A stretch of 64,000 bases of DNA from positions 583,002-647,001 of the forward strand of contig MBPM02000043.1 in assembly GCA_001695595.3 (NCBI GenBank), in the 5' to 3' direction. Numbering within the stretch: position 1 is the stretch's first letter; each line of letters begins with the position of its first letter. A program made the translations under genes and the position numbers. The stretch is from Plasmopara viticola (taxonomy: Eukaryota > Oomycota > Peronosporomycetes > Peronosporales > Peronosporaceae). Of this stretch, positions 31,851-43,315 are shown one piece after another. The notes beneath the pieces were generated by a model. That model had not been told where the DNA came from. It was given only the letters and a program-made list of their open reading frames with translations, and searched no databases.

Positions 31851-32590
31851 TTAATCTGCACGGATTAAAGCTTTAATTATAGAGGACATCAGCTTCATAA
31901 TTTGTCTAATAAGTATACGAAGATGTACCCAATTTTGGTATTAATTACTTGGTATAGGTGTACGTAATAATATTGACCCTGATACCAGCAAGTGTGTACT
32001 GCATTACAAAGCAGAAGCCGGTACGAAAAGAATTATGTGACTTAAATTTCGCATTCTTCCAAACAAAGCACGAAATTAAAATGATATGCATAGTAATTCT
32101 TTTGGCCCTAGTCGACATTCTGTGTCAGAAAGCCGAAGTGTGAGTTAAGCAATGTACACGGTTATAAAATTTGAATGCGGCTGCCAATAGCTCCTTGTCA
32201 CTATTGTATGAAGTGATTTAAAAGACATTTAGTTTGCACGGATTAAAACTTTGATCTTAGAGGACATCGGACTCATTTTCTCTCAGTAAAGTATACAAAG
32301 ATGTAGTCGCACGAGACCCAAATTCGGTGTTAACCTATCAAAGGTGTATGCCATGATTTAAAGCTATTCATGACGAGGCAGTGTCTTTTACAAAAAAGAT
32401 CCGCGTGACGCAATTTACAGTTTACATGACGAGGCAGTGTCTTTCACAAAAAAGATCCGCGTGACGCAATCCGTGCAAAGCACTAAATTTGAACGGCAGG
32501 GAAAATAAGTCTTTTAAGCCTAAATCGACAATTTATGTCAGAAAGCTGAATCGTAAAAGAAGAAATGTTCATGCTTATAATATCTGAATG
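31851..32590 (+). repeat. Degenerate tandem duplication of a roughly 375-base unit
   Basis: Unit 1 begins ctgcacggattaaag (about 31,857) and unit 2 ttgcacggattaaaa (about 32,233). Both then carry agaggacatc, an atac(g/a)aagatgta segment, a ggtgtacgt/ggtgtatgc segment, and finally a tcgaca-ttc/ttt-tgtcagaaag block (about 32,113 and 32,524). The unit is also related to 8,215-8,525 and its copy B match. Confidence 0.7.
32368..32470 (+). repeat. Two near-identical 46-base direct repeats
   Basis: Two copies of catgacgaggcagtgtcttt followed by acaaaaaagatccgcgtgac and gcaat lie 57 bases apart, differing at one base. They are embedded in the older duplication and evidently younger. Confidence 0.85.
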
Positions 32591-33039
32591 CGTCCTCATT
32601 TCCGCCAAAGACGCCGATTTTTTATGCGGTGCACTGTGTAACAGCAAGGTAAGATACGAAAAAAATAGCACTTGACTAGGTGAGCCGGCTGTGTCCCAGT
32701 CCGTAGAAAAGCATAATATGTATTCATACCGTAAAATTAGAGCATATCATGTAAATACTAAGCGTGATGAGATTGCGCGCGACCAATACCTCTATGAAAA
32801 AACGTAGCCAAAGTACGGCTATGTTTATGTCATACATGATTTTAAAAATTGCGCCACCGACAATTACATGTCGAAGGCGCGTTCAAAGTCTGTGAACCAT
32901 GACCAACCACTCCCTGGGCATACAGCTCGAGTTTTCACCTTGATCAATGGTATGTCAGTCTTTCTCATGACAGTTGTTTTAATCGCTGACCGCTCGCAAA
33001 ACATGACTGTATTTTTTTCGAAATGTATTGCTCTGATGT
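32591..33039. other. Unassigned DNA
   Basis: Downstream of the effector pseudogene; no feature recognised. Confidence 0.4.
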
Positions 33040-34459
33040 GATTTAGAGATTCCTTGGCAGCGCCATCTTTCCATCCTCCAGCAAATATTCTAAATCCGGG
33101 CCTAGCAATTTTTGAAGATGTGGTGCCCCATTCTGGTATTTTGCTTAAGGCACGAATGTTGCGAAAGTTGCGTCGTCGCTTGGCCAAGAATGTCTTCTCC
33201 TTTAAACAAATCTAAGCATCATAGCCGTCTCTTGTGGATACTGGTGGAACGGCAGGTTAATGATTTCAAGAAACGCCGCGTGGACTACTTTTCCCACTTC
33301 ATTTACTTCATCTTTGAAGCCTTTCGCTCTTCATCCACCCAATCTTCTGACTTACCGCCGTGGGAAGCCAGAATCTCTCCACATCGCCAATGTGCTTGTT
33401 CTGGTCAAGCTATATTGGCTTCTGAGATGTCAGCTGATTGTTAATTCGACCGTAAGAAGTTTTAGCGCTCATCGTGGTAGGGCCTGAAGGCGCGGGTCGG
33501 TTAGGTTGCTGCATTATATACCTTGCAGCGTTATTTATGATGGCTGTCGGATTTTTCGCCATCAGTCTTTGCGCCAAATTAGATGGTCTATTCGTTGCCG
33601 CGAAAACCGGAGATCTGTTCAAATTCGACGGAGCATGCACAACTTCTTATCCAACGTCGGGGTGATGCTTTGGTTCGTGTTACCTTTCGATTGGTCTAAG
33701 CTCTTCGAAGCTGCTTTAATTGCACTTTCATGGTGGTGATTCACTGCCGTGGGTTCCGCAGATTCGTCAAATTCTACAAACAAGTGCATGAGTTTATCGA
33801 CTGTTACTAGATCCTCTCGCTAGAAACTTTCGTCAACGTGTTCGATTTTGTCGAGTTGTAGCACTTTCTGGGTGATCAGCTGGTTGTTAAGTCGACCATC
33901 TGGAACTTTGGCGATAATCGTGGAGGATTCTGAAGGCGCGAGTCGGAAGTCGTGCTGCTTTACAAATCTTGCAGCGTTTTACACGATGGCTGTGGGACGT
34001 TTTGTCTTCAGTCTTTTTCTTGATACTAATGATATTTCGTTTGCCACCGAGACCAGAGACTTGTCTAAACCTGGCGGAGTACGCTCTACTTGTCAAGCCA
34101 CATTGTTGGGCGTAAAAACGATGTGCTGACGTTTGCTGCTTCTTAATAGGTTTGAATTCTTCGAAGCTACTTCAATTGCACTTGCTTCTCCCCCCGAGCT
34201 GAGGGCGTCAGCTCCAAAAAGGTTTGGTCGCCGAGAGCGTTGAGTCGTCCTTCAGGTTATTACTTTCTCGGAGAACTCGACTTTGCAGCACTTCTTTCAC
34301 TGTGTCAACGGATGCCGTAAAGTAACATCCAGGTGCATGTTGAGACTGATCCTGGTCAAATCCAGCAGCTGTTTGGCCGCCGGCTGCGACAAGAACCGCG
34401 ACAACGACGTCATATGCACCGCGCACGAAGATGATAAGCAATGATAGCTGAACAATCAT
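33040..34459 (-). pseudogene. Decayed two-module effector paralogue
   Basis: The family start at 34,425 reads VRGAYDVVVAVLVAAGGQTA: the usual ATG is GTG, though an in-frame ATG exists at 34,459. It continues TVKEVLQSRVLRESNNLKDD then STLSATKPF, so the EER is lost. Module landmarks follow ([83 protein letters not shown]), then the C-terminal domain ([20 protein letters not shown] and ETAMMLRFV) near 33,220-33,300. There are stops and frameshifts in both modules. A short secreted peptide could still be read from 34,459 to 34,208, but the effector as such is dead. Confidence 0.8.
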
Positions 34460-34524
34460 CAGGTATATCTACACCTGATATGCCGGTATCGGGTACTGTA
34501 AATGCTTAAGATTTGGTAGAGTGT

Positions 34525-34850
34525 CGTATTGTATTGTATTGTATTACGTTATCGCGTTGCCAAGTTATGCACGTGCTAGGCTCTATGGCTAGTCCACGGC
34601 ATAGAGTGGTGTCCGCATACGTCGGGTCTCGTTCGGCGGGCAGTGCATCCAGCACCGAGGCCGTGAGGGTCTTCCATTATTTTGTGTAGTTCTGACTTGG
34701 TAAGAGCCCAGGTGGCGCCCTGGTGCTGGAGACCGTCGCGTCGAGGGTGAGACTCGTTAGAGACCTGCAGATGCCCGAGAGCACCTGCCCGAAGCGCGCG
34801 AGCATTTAGCCCCCGCGCTTGGAAGGAGGGCGTCACCCCAACCTTTTCCG
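34525..34850 (-). mobile_element. Short internally deleted LINE derivative (SIDE), minus strand
   Basis: Same three-piece structure as 21,535-21,861 in reverse orientation, with a tail of (gtatt)n on the plus strand. The target duplication tagagtgt occurs at 34,517-34,524 and 34,855-34,862. It inserted just upstream of the decayed effector at 34,459. Confidence 0.85.
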
Positions 34851-34862
34851 AAAATAGAGTGT

Positions 34863-36359
34863 AGTATGTGCGTAAATAATTTTATATAATCAACATTTGT
34901 GGCGCTCGACTGGTTTGTAAATTTTTCGGCGCTCCTGACCGTCTATCGTTTTATTGCCTTGAAATTAAGATTCTTGTTATAAGCTTTGACTGTGTGTACA
35001 TGAGCTGTGCTGATACAACGTAGATTTCTACGCAATATATACAAACAAGTAACTACGAAATAATGTATTTGTCTTACTTACCAGCGACGACCATATACTC
35101 AATGCTTTCTGTTTTCTAAATGACAGATTGATAGCATAAAGCAAAATGATCATTACCAGATCTAGTTAATCACCTAGATGACGTTATGTAGCAAGCTAAG
35201 CATGGCACAATGTATTCATATCCCGTACCTCAAGTCGTAATTCGAAAATGAGTTCATCGACAAACGTCGCACACGGTAATTATAAACAGCGCTCACAGGA
35301 ACCTTCAATCGCTTTTAAGCGCCGCAAAATGCTACGAATAAGCTCCTTGACGTAAATTGACAGTTGAATATGTCACTTTTTGCAGCTTAATGTATACTTA
35401 GGGCCGATTTTCAGTTTGATTTTATCGGAATTAACGCTTGCAAAGCGCTCTCGTGTTAGTAATATCTTTGACAAAGTTGATTGTATCGTACATATAAGCC
35501 AAGATGCGACCAAATGTATACAATACTAGATTTCGCACTCTTTTCCATGTTTGAATACAGCAAAATGAAGCAACACTGAGTGCTCAGGAAGAGCGCAGCT
35601 TAAAATGAGAATACTATAGGGCGAAAGCCTAATCAGAATTTGCAATACGAAAGAGGTTATATAGTTTTAAAAGGAACTGCAGAGCACCAATGTATAAAAA
35701 AATAGAGCAGCGTCACAAGCAGGATAGAGTTGGAAGCTATTGTTCAAGTAGCGTCATTAAATCAGCTATAGGTATTACTAAGGTTTTACAGCGTATTCAG
35801 CAAAGGATGTGAACACCGCACATCGATGCTTTAGTATCCGTCATCTCTGCACATTTTTCTCGGTTAGCAACGCGAGGAGCGGGTAGGTCGAATCTTTTAG
35901 ACAATAAATTTTTTTTTCTTCCGCAAAAGCGCCTGCAGATATTACGATTAAAATATAGTTACGATAAGTGATATGCCTTATCGCATTTTTCTGCTAGATT
36001 TGGGTTAAAAAAGTTTTGACGCTACATTGTTACCGCCAAGCTTTGTTTGTCTTTCTTCAAGCGGGGCAGTAAGTGTACTTTTAAATAAGAATATAACAAA
36101 AGCTGATGATTTGCAATGTAGGGCGTCTCTATCATATTATTAGTGATAGCTTGGGGTCGCTATTTGTAATTTCGAAGTAGGTAGTACCCGTTGTCTGGTT
36201 GAAGAGGGCTATAACCCTACTTCTTCTGTAGCGATAATTGTAAGCTTTTGCTGCTTCACCGATCGTTCAGAGTTTGCTGATATTTATGCGTGCGTCCGGT
36301 TTGAGCAAATTTGGCTTCGAAGAAGACATCGGGTAGATTACTAATCTAAGTCAGACAAA
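34863..36359. other. Gene-free AT-rich DNA
   Basis: No gene, repeat or RNA is recognised. Confidence 0.5.
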
Positions 36360-36566
36360 ATGAAACTTGTAAAGTTTGCTTTCTTTATGCCTTATCTGTT
36401 CCGACAACAAGGTGTACGAAATAAAAATATCAATCATATTAGCTCGATCGAGACATCATCAGTAGTTCATTTGTTAGACGATGCCCGACAATTACGCAAA
36501 GAAAATCGGAGTCCCGATACTTTACGCTTACGCGGAGAATGTCTAACGGCGATTTGTGACCCCTGA
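36360..36566 (+). CDS. Small ORF with a possible RxLR motif, doubtful
   Basis: A 68-residue frame starts MKLVKFAFFMPYLF, a short hydrophobic segment that could serve as a weak signal peptide. It has RQLR at residues 43-46 inside DDARQLRKENRSP, at the spacing typical of RxLR effectors. It ends at residue 68 and lacks a proper EER; KENR follows directly. Downstream DNA (36,630-36,930) resembles Gypsy gag sequence, so the ORF may be a chance frame in relic DNA or a truncated effector. Codon use gives no clear support. Confidence 0.25.
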   Translation: MKLVKFAFFMPYLFRQQGVRNKNINHISSIETSSVVHLLDDARQLRKENRSPDTLRLRGECLTAICDP

Positions 36567-36629
36567 ACGGCGAGGAGATGGCTGATGTACTACATATGAA
36601 GTTAGAAAAAAGAGCTTCTGAAATGCGCC

Positions 36630-36930
36630 GTCACAATTGATCTAATATATTTTTAGAAGCATACAAAACTTACTGCCTGTTCGCAATTTACTCCAGAAGC
36701 AATCTCGAGAGATTTGCTCTACCGAAATACGATTTATTGTATTCGCAGCATCTGTCATACTGGGCATTTTAAATAAAGTTTGGTAAGTAGGTGACCAGCT
36801 CAATTGCGACCGCTCACCACCAGTCATTTGCTCAAACCGAGTTATGTTGACGGCAAATCATTGACGTCAAAGTGAACGTTCAACAAGCACAAAAAGCCGA
36901 TAACTTATACCCATATCATAAATGCACAGG
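36630..36930 (+). repeat. Diverged Gypsy gag-like segment
   Basis: Resembles 23,300-23,590 and 62,640-62,930: SNIFLEAYKTY reading against SNIYLEAYKYL, and further on caagcacaaaaagccgataa against ccaggacaaaaagtcaatta followed by atcataaatgc/atcatagcacaaatgc. Heavily decayed. Confidence 0.45.
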
Positions 36931-36959
36931 TAAGCGTTAATACGACGTCCTGTAGGGTG

Positions 36960-37260
36960 ACGTCTTCAGACGCATATCAAAAAGCCACATGGAAATATAT
37001 TCAGTGAGACTTCATATGCGTGAGACCATACCGACTGCCGATCCGATAGAAATAACTTCATAGCGGGAGATATAAGTGCAGCAGAGGGGGACATCGCGAT
37101 CATAAGCCGTTGCGAAGCGTAGTTTCTCCAGAGCACAAAGTCTGCACTGATACATTTCCAGCAGCGTAATGGCTCCGTTAATCTTTTAGTGGGGTTGCAT
37201 CTGACGACGATTCCTCCCGCTGGCACACATTGCATGTAAGCTTATATGCGTCGGCTCTAT
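36960..37260 (-). repeat. Dispersed repeat shared with 17,744-18,005
   Basis: The reverse complement reads gccgacgcatat, tgtgccagcgg, tgcagacttt and ctatgaagtt in the same order as the plus-strand copy at 17.7 kb. Family unknown. Confidence 0.55.
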
Positions 37261-39579
37261 CATAATATTAAGACCATTATGGCGCAGCCATAAGTCTTCA
37301 TTAGATCAAGTTGACCGTGTCGCGAGCCTCTTCGTTTTTGAAACATCGGTATAATGAATCGCAGTCGTATTGAAATGCGACAGCTCTTCTTTTATTAGGG
37401 GCTGATTTAGCTTGCGCTTAACCGCACCGAAATTTTCTCGTCCAAGGTTTTTGGCTTGAGTTTGCTCACCGCCTGGACGAGAGTTCGCGAAATAAAATTG
37501 TTTTGCTATTTCCTAACTTGTGCTTCACATCGAAGCAATACATTGTGTAAAACGATGCCACCTAGTACATTTTGTGCGAGAGATGCGGCGGATGTGTCGC
37601 AGTCCGTTGTGACGCTTGTAAGCATAGATAGCGTGCAGATTACAAATAGCGTGTGAGCTTGAAGCGAGCACACTTGATCAAATGTAGCTCCTTGTTTGCA
37701 TCAAATTTGGCAGACATACGTCTGCTCGGAGCAGTCGCAAAATATGGCTTGTCACCGTCAACACTGAATTCCTTTACCGAGTCAGGCACGACCAAGATCG
37801 ACACTTAAAACAGGCTTATCTTGACTTTGTCAACGAATGACTTCGGGGCTCCCAAAACATTCTGCCTCATTCCTAAGTGGTCGAACAGTGGCTTAGCCCC
37901 TTTTGATTAATGTTTGTGAAAGCAATTAGCAAGCCCATCCAAGTCTTTTTGGCTCATTTAACTTACTTTGAAGTCTCGACTTACGGGGGACCTGCCCGAT
38001 GGCCATGCCCTTCAATAAAACTATATAGGCGCCGAAGGTTACTTTAACTTCGTAGATATCTTGATGGTGAGCATGCACTTAAGCACTATTCGCAAGTGGT
38101 CAATATAATTTCACGTCTGTTTTGTGATCTGTGCGTCTACGTAAATCGATTTTGTGAAAACATGTTTGTGTACATTGCCTGTGGGACCTTAGCAATTGCA
38201 ACCTTGACGTTTGAACGTCCTAGGCGCACTTAAGAGCCTTTGGATCTTGATCTACCACTCTCTGTGCATACTCGGAGGTCTCACCTTGGTCAATATTATG
38301 TCACTTTTTCTCATGATAGGTTGATATTAGTCTTCGAATAAGTCGAGTGCAATTTGCATTTAATGTTCTTCCATGTTGTTTTTGCAAAGCGTCATTTTCA
38401 AAAATCGACGTCTGTGTCGGCAGGAGGCCGCATGCACAGAATAATGGTTAGGGATCTTCACTTACAGTTCGGCTTTTTGACATTCAGTGTCGGCGTGAAG
38501 TAAGGGGATTTACTTTTCAAACTTTTTTATGTTATGCTTTGCTCGAAAGAATGCCTGAACGACAATAAGACTGCTCGTATGGTTAAATATACCACTGCTT
38601 TGTCATGCAATACTTACTTCCTCGAATCGATCTAATTTCATGGCGTTCATATAACAAATTTCGTTCTGTCTTCACTTATTTAACAATTTTACTAATGTTT
38701 TCTCCGTGTCGGAATTTGCTGGCATGCATAGACTTTGAGCCCTGAGTAATTAGTAAAATAGCAAAAGTATCGCTCTAAAAGCAGACAATGCGTACTAACT
38801 TATTATATTGTTAACAGCTCCGAGCTTTAACTTATGGTTTAATTTTCGTCAGCTTTTGCAATATTCTCATTGAAAACGTTTATTACTGCCTCGCTTGGAG
38901 AAAGACAATTAAACAAAACTTCATAATATAGCGTACCGCAGCAAAAAGGTGAGACATAGCATACCCTCTAGCCTAACAATACATCAATCGTGCTTCTGCG
39001 TGGGATCTTAAATTTTACGTTTCATCGCTTATTTTTGCTTATATCCACGTAGTTGGCCAAAGTTTTGTCGCCCGAGTCGGTACGCTCTGTCTTCCCATGA
39101 CTGATTCAACGATAGCGTTCTTGTGTATTCGCCTTTTAAATTGTGATTGTCACCGCTGAGGGCATGATGCACTCTTGAACGTCATTTCGATACTAGACTG
39201 ACGCTGTGTTTTTAATATTGACCAGTCCCATAAACTTACACATACCACGAGGTTATGGTCTCAAAGATAAAGTACTATAACAGGAGATGTTGCATTTCGG
39301 TAGATACGGAGATCCTGATGTCTCTTGTTGGTCGGAAAGCTATGTGGGTTTGTCACCTTTGAGACTGCCACACAATAAGTTATCGTGGTGGTAGTTCTTG
39401 TTAAGTTTAGGTCTGATTTGTGTGTGAAAAAGACTAGCGCCCATGAGTCTTCAAATGAATTAGTAAAGACAAAGCATGAGTATTTTTTACCAAATTCCTG
39501 CAAACAATAATTATTCAAACTGCACGAAGTACCTGCCTCGTGCTCCATTACTCACTAAATTCGTTTTCTTCCATTAATT
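37261..39579. other. Gene-poor DNA before copy B cluster
   Basis: No confident gene. Bases from about 39,440 to 39,580 repeat at about 46,070-46,226, being the downstream flank common to both two-module effectors; a minus-strand frame at 39261-39548 overlaps this flank and is not conserved in the second copy. Confidence 0.45.
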
Positions 39580-39727
39580 CACCTGTAAAGTCCACCGGCT
39601 GACTTCACTATCTGTATCAACCTTTACACCGTGGTTGCTCCGTCCAACAGTGGAGCACCGACGATACACATCGAAGCTGTAACATTTTAAGTCATGGGGA
39701 AGAGGGATCTGGAATTTGCTGTTGCCA

Positions 39728-41404
39728 CTATTCGTAATAAACAGGCTGCAGGATCCAACGTTTAGACTTAATTTCGCGAGGCAGGTCTTTGACTAAATCC
39801 GTACGGTCGTGGCAAAACTTGTAGAATAAATCGTACATGATGACCAACTTCACTTTATAGGCCTCCTGCAAATTCTCCAAACTATTTGGCAACATGTTTT
39901 TTTTATCCCCCTGTAACTTCGCAAAATCTAAGCCCAGCACTTTTGGTAATTTTTCTGGATCCACATTTTTTGCAAAAATTTTCAATGTTGTGATGGCCGC
40001 ACGAGAGTTTGGACTTGAGTTACGCTTCCATCTGGCTATGCCAAGCATCGTAACCGTCTCTCGAAGATACTGGTGGAATGGTAGGTTAAAGGCCTTAAGA
40101 AACGCCTCGTGGACTTTGTTGACCTCTTCATCGAGTACAACTTTTTTTTGCGGTTGAGGAAACACCGCAGAATCTTTCGGCCAAACTATAGTTTCGCTTT
40201 GACGGTCAACTGCCGTAAAGTGCGCAGATTCGCCATTCCCTTCGCGCAAGTGAGAAAGGTGTTCGACTGTATCCTCTTTACGTAAACTTTCCACATCGTC
40301 AATGTGTTTGTTCTTGTCGAGCCGAAACGCCTTCTGAGTGATGAGCTGATTGTCAAGTTGACCATTGGGGGCATCAGCGCTGATCGCGGAGGAGCCTGAA
40401 GGCGCGGGTCGGTAGTCGTGTTGTGCTAGAAACCCTGCAGCGTTATTCAAAATGGCTGACGGAGGTTCGTTCTCCAGTCTCTGCGCCAAAATGTATGGTA
40501 TGTTCGTCGACACTAAAACTGCAGATTTGCCGGTGTCTGACGGAGCGTACAATTCCTGACCAACCTTTATGTTCGGCGTCGGGGCGATTGGCTTGCCCTT
40601 GTTGCTTTCCAATCGAATCGAATTCTTCGAAATTGCTTCAATCGCATTCGCTTCTAGCCGATTTACCACCGTGAGATACGCAGATTTTTCATATTCATCG
40701 AGCAAGTGGAAAAGGTCTCGATTTGATACTTTTTTTTCTTGCCATAAATCTTCCACATTGCCAGCATTTTCATTCTTGTCGAGCTGTAACGCCTTTAGAG
40801 TGAACAGCTGATTGTTGTGTCGACCATTAAAAGCTTCATCGTTAGTCGTGAAAGGGCCTGAAGGCACGGGTCGGTAGCCGTCCAGCTTTGCAAACTTTGC
40901 ACCGTTTTCCGTGATGGCTGCCGGACGTTTTCTTTTCGCCAATACCAATGGTTTATCGTTTTCCACCGCCACCAGAGATTTGTCTGAATTTGGCGTAGTA
41001 CTCATATGTCTAGCCAAATTGTTAAGCATTGAGGCGACGGGCTGGCGCTTATTGCTTCTTAATTGATTCACGTCCTTCGAAGCTGCTTCAATCGCACTTG
41101 CTTCTCCCTCCGTTCTCATCGCATTAGCCGCAGTCATGATTGATTCTGGAATTGGTACCTTCGTCAAATAATTGCTACGAGCTAAGGGCATGCGCTCTTC
41201 ATTGCCCGCCAAGAGCATCAAGTCGTCCTTTGGGTAATGACTTACTTGAAGAACTCGACTTTGCAACATCTCATCAACCGTGTCAGCAGACGCCATGAAG
41301 TCACTATCAGGTGCTTGATGAGGCTCCTCCTGATTAAAATTAGCAGCTGCTTGGCCGCCAGCCGCGATGAGAAGCGCGACTGCCACGCAATATGCGCCTC
41401 GCAT
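39728..41404 (-). CDS. Two-module RxLR-like secreted effector, 558 aa (first copy)
   Basis: Predicted secreted host-targeted effector (class-based inference). Signal peptide at 1-21 (MRGAYCVAVALLIAAGGQAA). MLLA at 63-66 and EER at 69-71 within LAGNEERMPL; the first arginine of RxLR is replaced by methionine. Module 1 is at 101-250 with LAKRKRP at 155-161, and module 2 at 251-402, with LAQR in place of the basic patch. The C-terminal domain (403-558) contains VHEAFLKAFNLPFHQYLRET and NLQEAYKVKLVIMYDLFYKF, as in the three-module genes. Intronless. The ATG is the family-conserved MRGAY start, followed by an in-frame stop only at the end. The pair at 46374 is closely similar, and the broken copy is at 1-1125. 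Confidence 0.9.
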   Translation of the reverse strand: MRGAYCVAVALLIAAGGQAAANFNQEEPHQAPDSDFMASADTVDEMLQSRVLQVSHYPKDDLMLLAGNEERMPLARSNYLTKVPIPESIMTAANAMRTEGEASAIEAASKDVNQLRSNKRQPVASMLNNLARHMSTTPNSDKSLVAVENDKPLVLAKRKRPAAITENGAKFAKLDGYRPVPSGPFTTNDEAFNGRHNNQLFTLKALQLDKNENAGNVEDLWQEKKVSNRDLFHLLDEYEKSAYLTVVNRLEANAIEAISKNSIRLESNKGKPIAPTPNIKVGQELYAPSDTGKSAVLVSTNIPYILAQRLENEPPSAILNNAAGFLAQHDYRPAPSGSSAISADAPNGQLDNQLITQKAFRLDKNKHIDDVESLRKEDTVEHLSHLREGNGESAHFTAVDRQSETIVWPKDSAVFPQPQKKVVLDEEVNKVHEAFLKAFNLPFHQYLRETVTMLGIARWKRNSSPNSRAAITTLKIFAKNVDPEKLPKVLGLDFAKLQGDKKNMLPNSLENLQEAYKVKLVIMYDLFYKFCHDRTDLVKDLPREIKSKRWILQPVYYE

Positions 41405-41472
41405 GGAGATGATGAGGGGGAGACCACCGACTACTATTTGGGATATCAGTACGCTATTTAGATGCTCTTATT

Positions 41473-41563
41473 GTATATATATATGTATATATATTTTGGC
41501 TCGATAATATTTTGAGTCAAGCGGATTATGGACGCACACCCAATGTTGAATGTGCGTCCATAA
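41473..41563. promoter_or_regulatory. TA-repeat and imperfect palindrome upstream of the effector
   Basis: About 70-160 bases upstream of the 41,404 start lies a TATATA run (41,473-41,497). Inverted arms ttatggacgcaca (41,526-41,538) and tgtgcgtccataa (41,551-41,563) follow. The same pair sits upstream of the 48,050 start in perfect form. A protein-binding or promoter role is speculative. Confidence 0.4.
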
Positions 41564-41994
41564 ATCGTACTTAGGCTCTCGCAATGTTAGCCACCAATTG
41601 CAATGGTAGGCTTTCAAAGGTTACAAACATTGCAACAATATTCAGACAACATTCGAAATGCAACATCTCTGGTGTATACTATGGAATTTATCAAGACAAT
41701 GACTACAGGCTCCAGCTACTTCGACCTCGACGAGTTGCGCGATAGCTGCTGTGGGTCCAGCATTCATTAAATCAAGTCAGTATGAGTTCTTTCTTTGAAA
41801 GTGGCGGATGATTGGATAGTCTCAAAATAACACCGAGACGAACGCCAAGTTTGCCAGCATGTTGTAATATTCGGTAATATCTATTTCTTCGCTTCCATAC
41901 CAAATATATAGCATTTACGGTACTTGGTTCCGGTATATCGGGTGCAGATATTCACCAATTATTGTTTAGATAACGTTGTTTGGTGGTCTCTCCC

Positions 41995-42336
41995 CTTAGC
42001 TCCGACGAATATTGCGTTTCGTTAAAGGCTGGCCGGCAAACAGCCGCTGGAATTGACCAAAATGGGCCTCAACAAGCACCTGACAATGACTTCATGACTT
42101 CTGTTGGCACAATAAACAAAATGTTGTGAGGTCCATCCCAGCGGACAGTAACGAGTGCAAACCTTCAACTCCAAGCAATCTCTCTTTACGAATTTTGAAG
42201 AACTAGATCCTAAGGTACTGTGGTAGGTTCGGGGGAAGGAGCAAGAGCGATTAAAGCAACTTCGAAAAAATTAGAACAGTTAGAAAGCAACAAGCGCCAG
42301 CTCATCGCCCCAAAGCCCGCTAATGTGGCTGGACAA
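41995..42336 (+). pseudogene. Plus-strand effector scrap, copy B
   Basis: Counterpart of 1671-2012. Reads CVSLKAGRQTAAGIDQNGP then APDNDFMTSVGTINKML and a stop, then RAIKATSKKLEQLESNKRQL and IAPKPANVAGQ. It lies in the opposite orientation to the intact genes and ends head-to-head with the next scrap. Confidence 0.7.
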
Positions 42337-42482
42337 ACTCTGCAACATTCCATCGGTTGTGCTAACAGACGCCATAAAGTCATCGTCACGTGCTTATTTA
42401 CCTTATCCTTGTCAAACTTAGCCGCTGTTTGGCTGCCGGCCGCGACGAGAAGCGCGATAGCAACGTAGTTTTTGCCGCGCAT
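42337..42482 (-). pseudogene. Minus-strand effector N-terminal scrap, copy B
   Basis: From 42,482 reads MRGKNYVAIALLVAAGSQTA then AAKFDKDKVNKHV, slipping frame before DDFMASVSTTDGMLQ. Counterpart of 2013-2158. Confidence 0.75.
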
Positions 42483-43315
42483 GGATATGGTAAATGAAGA
42501 GACCACCGACCTTGAATGCAAACAGCAAGTACGTAAATGATGCAAATTTGGTATTGTATGTAAGCGAATAATGCATATTACCAAATTTACAACTTGCTAA
42601 GATAAACATCGTTCGACGCAATTTAGTATCCACACTTCTACCAAAGAAAGAATCTCAGTTTCAACACTGTGCTTGCGTTTTAAATGTGCGTTTCGAGTGT
42701 CTCGACGTAAGAATTATCGCAATTGAGCCCGTAAATCACAAAAGTAAGTTGTATGTTTTTTACAAGTGTTCAAGGGATGGACAGACAGTTGTGGCCAAAA
42801 TGGTCCGATCGTACACTTTTACACTAGCATTTAGCCGGCTAGTCTGTCCTGAAGTCGGCATGTCCGTCGTATGCGTTGATTATATGCAGCGCTTGGCATT
42901 AATTTTACCACAAGCAAATTTCAAACGAATATGCAAGTATGTCAAATAATTTTTCAAGTACGTTTTTTACGGGACCGACACACATAAATAAACGAATAGT
43001 AACTGTAGTCATACATAGGTCTGAAGTTTTGTGTCAAAGATTAGCGACCATACAGTGCCAATAGTAATGTTTTACGCACGACGACAACAACGAAGTGATG
43101 CAACGAAGCAGAGCTTAGATATTCTTTATGTCTGGTAAACAATGACAATCCAAATTCAACGAAACATTTACGTCAAACTTCGTTAATTACAAAAAAGGGC
43201 TTTCTTGTATGATGTTACCTGTAAAGTCTTCACACCGTGGTAGCTCCGGGTCCAACAGGAAAGCGCCGATATACCTTACCGAAACTGTGCGTATTTGGCC
43301 ATGGAAAAGTGAAAC
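42483..43315. other. Intergenic, no gene seen
   Basis: Collinear with 2,159-2,934. Contains the 3-prime flanking block at 43,218-43,285. Confidence 0.5.

Noticed and set aside
34520..34550. Telomere-like repeat
   Set aside because: The five-base repeats are the 3-prime tails of LINE derivatives; they are short and do not match known oomycete telomere repeats.
41473..41497. TATA box
   Set aside because: The TA run is a microsatellite, and oomycete genes generally use initiator-type rather than TATA promoters. Kept only as part of a possible regulatory region.
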